From: Limosilactobacillus equigenerosi DSM 18793 = JCM 14505
Lineage (GTDB): Bacteria; Bacillota; Bacilli; Lactobacillales; Lactobacillaceae
NCBI RefSeq assembly: GCF_001311375.1
Contig: NZ_BBAS01000005.1
Span: forward strand, 1-64,000
Direction of reading: 5' to 3'
DNA: 64,000 nt
Shown here: positions 60,864 through 64,000 of the stretch, piece after piece
How positions within the stretch are numbered: the first letter of the stretch is position 1
How the letters are laid out: each line of letters opens with the position of its first letter
Position numbers and translations under genes: made by a program
Notes under the pieces: generated by a model
Told to the model about the DNA's origin: nothing
Database searches by the model: none
What the model saw: the letters and a program-made list of their open reading frames with translations, nothing else

Positions 60864-61430
60864 TTACGATTTTTGATATTGTTTTACCACGCCTTTGAGT
60901 GAATTAGCTAATAGCGCAAACAACGCGGCTAATATCAACCCTTTCAAGACATTGAACGGCGCCACCCCGAGCGCAATTAATTGTCCCATCGGCACACTTG
61001 TGCCAGCCCCAAACTACTGAATACAGCGGGACTAAAACCCATAAGTTTAGTAAGGACATGACTAGCGTTAACGTAATAGTAGCTACTGCCCCACCAATGT
61101 AAAGGCGTTTGTATAATTTCCATTTGGGATGTTGAAAGGCCCAATTGAACGGAAAAATTAAACAGGCGGCTGAAATTAAATTGCTTAATGAACCTAACCA
61201 GTCGCCCCCTACCATTAAATGCAAGACAACTTTAATCGCAGCAGTAGCTAACCCACTCCAAGGGCCGAAACACCACGTGACCAAAATTACCGGCAAATCA
61301 GAAATATCCAATTTCAAAAAGCCGGCTACGGAAAATGGGTTCGGAATTTCGAAAATCATTAAAATAAAGGCAAGCGCCCCATGATCGCTACCATCGCCAT
61401 CCGTTGTAAGCGTAAATGTGAATTCGTCAT
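60864..61430 (-). CDS. ribU: Riboflavin ECF transporter S component RibU (frameshifted here)
   Basis: About 188 residues and five or six helices. EIPNPFSVAGFLKLDISDLP near residue 30 is the RibU family signature. The start is the ATG at 61430 behind GAGGAGG. One base is missing near 61379, and another break near 61005 shifts the frame before MGQLIALGVAPFN. The repaired tail ends KQYQKS. It takes up riboflavin together with the shared EcfAT module, and the FMN riboswitch upstream fits this. Confidence 0.88.
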
Positions 61431-61466
61431 GATCTAAACCTCCTCAAACTTTGCGAGATTTATCTC

Positions 61467-61498
61467 CAAAAAAAGAGGACACCAAAAAAGATGCCCTC
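61467..61498 (-). terminator. Terminator controlled by the FMN riboswitch
   Basis: GAGGGCATC pairs with GGTGTCCTC (with one G-T pair) and is followed by seven T on the minus strand. It lies between the FMN aptamer and ribU, the expected place for transcriptional attenuation. Confidence 0.8.
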
Positions 61499-61502
61499 AA
61501 TT

Positions 61503-61614
61503 AATCTTCTGCATACCAGACTTTACTGTCGGCACCTGGAATTTCACCAGATTCCACCACGATTGTGGGTTGCGGGCTATACCGCCGGTCGGGAATTACA
61601 CCCTGCCTTGAAGA
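61503..61614 (-). ncRNA. FMN riboswitch (RFN element)
   Basis: On the minus strand the conserved core can be read in order: TCTTC, GGCAGGGTG, AATTCCCGACCGGCGGTATA, GCCCGC, then GGTGAAATTCC, GTGCCGACAG and TATGCAGAAGAT. The first and last segments pair to close the multi-helix junction. It precedes ribU, and a terminator follows, so FMN would switch transcription off. Confidence 0.96.
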
Positions 61615-61677
61615 CAAACCTATTCACTTTGATTTCACTTGTTCAGTGTATCACTAGTCGGCATTAGCGTCAACGGT

Positions 61678-62515
61678 TTAGCGTTGGCGTCGTCCCCGTC
61701 GTGCTGAACTTTGCGTTAACTTGGCTGGTCGTTTTCCTTGGCGGTGCCGAGGGTTACGACCCGATTTAACATTGGTTCGCTTGGGTTTCGTTGCTGTGGC
61801 TACAGCCTTTAATTCCTCGACTTCTTGTGGCCGTAATTCGCGCCATTCGCCCGGTTGCAACTTACCAAGCGTTAATGGCCCATAACTTTCCCGGTGTAAT
61901 TTCATCACGGGGTGACCAACGGCTTCTAACATCTTTTTCACTTGGTGGTAACGACCTTCATGAATCGTTAATTTTACAATTGAGGTGTGCTTTTGGTCGT
62001 CCGTACTCGTAACTTTGACCTTCGCGGGTTTCGCTTTCCGACCATCAATTTTAACCCCCAGGCGTAATTGTTGTTGATCGTCGTTTGATAATGCACCCTT
62101 AATTTTAGCAATATAAACCTTATCAACTTCAAACTTTGGATGCATCAAGCCTTGGGCTAAATTCCCATCGTTGGTCATGATTAACAAACCAGTCGTATCA
62201 TAATCCAACCGCCCCACTGGGTACAACCGCACCGTGACATCTTCGGCGTCTAATAAATCAACGACCGTTCGCCGCCCCTTATCATCATGGGCTGAACTAA
62301 TCACGCGGCGAGGTTTGTTTAACATGTAATAGGCTAAGGCTTCGCGTTCAATCGGGACCCCGTCAACTTCAATATGATCTTTACTCGTTACCTTTGTCCC
62401 GAGTTCGCGCACCATTTCGCCATTGACTGTCACATGACCAGTCGTAATTAATTTTTCTGATGCCCGCCGCGAAGCTACCCCCGCTTGGGCCATCACTTTT
62501 TTGTAATCGTTCCAT
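61678..62515 (-). CDS. rluB: 23S rRNA pseudouridine synthase RluB (frameshift near start)
   Basis: Makes pseudouridine in 23S rRNA. An S4 domain (AQAGVASRRASEKLI to VNGEMVRELG) is followed by the catalytic PVGRLDYDTTGLLIMTNDG with the nucleophile Asp, and EGRYHQVKKMLEAVGHPV. A basic tail (about 255-280) ends the protein. The true start is the ATG at 62515, directly after the scpB stop. One extra A near 62503 hides it. The length is about 279 residues. Confidence 0.92.
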
Positions 62516-63100
62516 CTATTCTGCTTCCTCATTGATTGCTTGTTTTGATTGCAAAGCTTGTAAGAAAATATCGCCTGCTAACGCCGCTTCATCCGTCGTT
62601 GGTAACGCTGGTAAATCTGCCAACGTCGCCAAGTTAAAGTAGTCTAAGAAGGACGCCGACGTAGCATACCGAAATGGGCGTCCGGGGACATCCAAACGGC
62701 CCTTCGTTTCAATTAGCCCGCGCATCATTAACTTTTGAATTGATCCGGAGCTCTGCACCCCCCGGATATCATCAATTTCCAGCCGGGTAATTGGTTGCTT
62801 ATAAGCAATAATGGCTAAGACTTCTAATAAGGCGTTGGTTAATGGAACCGTTAATGGCGCTTCAAAGTACCGCTTCATAATCGGTGCTAATTCGTTTTTG
62901 GTCGCTAATCGATACGTTTGGTCACTTTGTAGTAGTTGTAACGCACTTTGCTCATCAGTTTGATACCGGGTTTGCAACTGCGTTAATAATTCGGTCACCG
63001 TTGCATTCGGTAAATTTGTACTGTTAGCGAGTTCACTAACCGTAATCCCTTCGTCGCCACTAATGAAGAGTAAGCCTTCTAATTGCGCTAATTTATCCAT
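62516..63100 (-). CDS. scpB: Segregation and condensation protein B
   Basis: Kleisin-interacting winged-helix subunit of the Smc-ScpAB condensin. Begins MDKLAQLEGLLFISGDEG and shows LLEVLAIIAYKQPITRLEID and IRGVQSSGSIQKLMMRGLIE, then GRPFRYATSASFLDYFNL. Length 194 residues, intact. It overlaps scpA by eight bases, so translation is coupled. Confidence 0.95.
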   Translation of the reverse strand: MDKLAQLEGLLFISGDEGITVSELANSTNLPNATVTELLTQLQTRYQTDEQSALQLLQSDQTYRLATKNELAPIMKRYFEAPLTVPLTNALLEVLAIIAYKQPITRLEIDDIRGVQSSGSIQKLMMRGLIETKGRLDVPGRPFRYATSASFLDYFNLATLADLPALPTTDEAALAGDIFLQALQSKQAINEEAE

Positions 63101-63863
63101 GTTGATACTCCGCTTTCTTGGCGCCTGGCAAGATAATAATTGGGGCCAGGGGCGCACTTTGTTCAATTTTAATCGCTTGATATTTGGCTAAATCTAAAAT
63201 CGCCATTAACGTGGTAATTAAATTATCCCGGGTCTTAGCATCAGCAAATAAATCTTCAAACCGAGTTGGGCCCGTCACCGTCGCTAACACATGGTCAATT
63301 CGTTCGGCGACCGTAATTGGTTCCGCTTGAATGGTTTGCGTAGCTGGCTCGCTAAAATGATGTCGTTTCATCACCGCCGCAAAGGCTGCTTGCAATTCAT
63401 CCAATGAGACCCCGGGGGCAAACGAAGCTTGAATTAAATCGGTTGGCACCGCCATCGCTTCCCGAGTATACGCTTGCGCCCGTTCTTGTTCCTTATCCTT
63501 CAAGTTGGCTGCCGCTTGCTTATAGCGTTGATATTCTAACAATTGACTAACCAATTCTTCCCGTGGATCAATGGTTTCATCCGGTTCGGGATCAAACTCC
63601 ACGGTTGGTTGGGGCAGTAACATTTCACTCTTAATCGCCATTAAAGTCGCCGCAAGCACGAAGTATTCGCCAGCCACTTCTAATTGATGGGCGGTTTCCT
63701 GCCGTAACACCGCCATATATTGATCAGTAATCGCACTGATTTCAATATCGTAAATATCCATTTCGGCCTGCTTAATTAGGTGAAGCAACAAGTCTAAGGG
63801 CCCATCAAAATCTTGTAAGTGTAAGGTAATATCACCGACGTGGCGCGGTAAATTGGTTGCCAT
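63093..63863 (-). CDS. scpA: Segregation and condensation protein A
   Basis: Kleisin subunit that bridges Smc heads. Starts MATNLPRHVGDITLHLQDF, then GPLDLLLHLIKQAEMDIYDI and YFVLAATLMAIKSEMLLPQP, with a C-terminal winged helix (TTLMAILDLAKYQAIKIEQ). Length 256 residues. I chose the ATG at 63863 over 63878 because it gives the usual N terminus. It lies in the standard scpA-scpB-rluB order. Confidence 0.94.
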   Translation of the reverse strand: MATNLPRHVGDITLHLQDFDGPLDLLLHLIKQAEMDIYDIEISAITDQYMAVLRQETAHQLEVAGEYFVLAATLMAIKSEMLLPQPTVEFDPEPDETIDPREELVSQLLEYQRYKQAAANLKDKEQERAQAYTREAMAVPTDLIQASFAPGVSLDELQAAFAAVMKRHHFSEPATQTIQAEPITVAERIDHVLATVTGPTRFEDLFADAKTRDNLITTLMAILDLAKYQAIKIEQSAPLAPIIILPGAKKAEYQHG

Positions 63864-64000
63864 TGATTTTCTCCTCATACTGCCGGGCTTTTTCCCAGCT
63901 TGATAATAATGATTGGGTCGTTAATGTCCCCATTAACCGATGTTCAGGATAGCGTTGCTTGAGCTCATCAAAAATCGCAAACATATTGCGACCGGAGCGA
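63832..64000 (-). CDS. C-terminal part of a gene upstream of scpA, possibly RibT-like acetyltransferase
   Basis: Incomplete at the window edge. The last 55 residues read RSGRNMFAIFDELKQRYPE, then HRLMGTLTTQSLLSSWEKAR and QYEEKINGNQF before a TGA at 63832, overlapping the scpA start by 32 bases. The first part resembles the acetyl-CoA-binding helix of GNAT enzymes. RibT often sits here in lactobacilli, so that is a tentative name. Confidence 0.4.
   Translation of the reverse strand, partial: RSGRNMFAIFDELKQRYPEHRLMGTLTTQSLLSSWEKARQYEEKINGNQFTAPRR

Noticed and set aside
1-64000. tRNA and rRNA genes
   Set aside because: I saw no cloverleaf-like intergenic segment or conserved rRNA stretch; the intergenic gaps are filled by terminators, repeats or promoters.

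Overview
The window is chromosomal DNA from a member of the Lactobacillaceae (low-GC Gram-positive). The gene families and their order support this: divergent plsY and parE-parC, scpA-scpB-rluB, an FMN-riboswitch ribU, recQ, a LysM protein, cmk, rpsA, der, hup, a TPR protein, cca, an ABC-F ATPase and dfrA, then rbgA-rnhB-dprA-topA. A urease operon plus oxalyl-CoA genes would suit a gut or fermented-food heterofermentative lactobacillus, but the species cannot be named from the sequence alone.

Layout. 0-9.9 kb: ppaC, parC and parE (minus strand), a cluster of palindromic intergenic elements, msrB/msrA, plsY (plus strand), and two zinc-ribbon membrane proteins, one PrsW-like. 10.1-36 kb: an A+T-richer accessory block around acid stress and cation handling. 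It holds a P-type H+-ATPase, a drug-efflux MFS protein and an ABM-domain protein. It also holds an oxalate operon (oxc-frc-second CoA-transferase-AEC carrier) and a long minus-strand urease operon (amt-ureI-ureABC-terminator-ureEFGD-two crcB-cbiM/Q/O nickel ECF transporter-ABM protein). Its right end has a decayed polyphosphate kinase, an ArsB/NhaD-type permease and kup. In the middle lies a chimeric pseudogene joining the 5' end of a kup to the 3' end of a plsY. 36-64 kb: conserved housekeeping genes, almost all minus strand, with more palindromic elements at two intergenic sites.

How the genes fit together. Urea enters by UreI, urease splits it, Amt handles ammonium, UreEFGD load nickel brought in by CbiMQO, and the two CrcB proteins would expel fluoride. 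Oxalate is activated by Frc and decarboxylated by Oxc, which consumes protons. Candidate CcpA (cre) boxes lie in the promoter regions of both operons.

Quality caveat. About 26 genes carry one or more single-base indels, usually in homopolymers, including essential genes (parC, topA, der, cca, recQ, deoD). I read these mostly as sequencing or assembly errors and give the repaired extents. The kup-plsY chimera and the polyphosphate kinase remnant carry substitutions and larger deletions and look like true pseudogenes.
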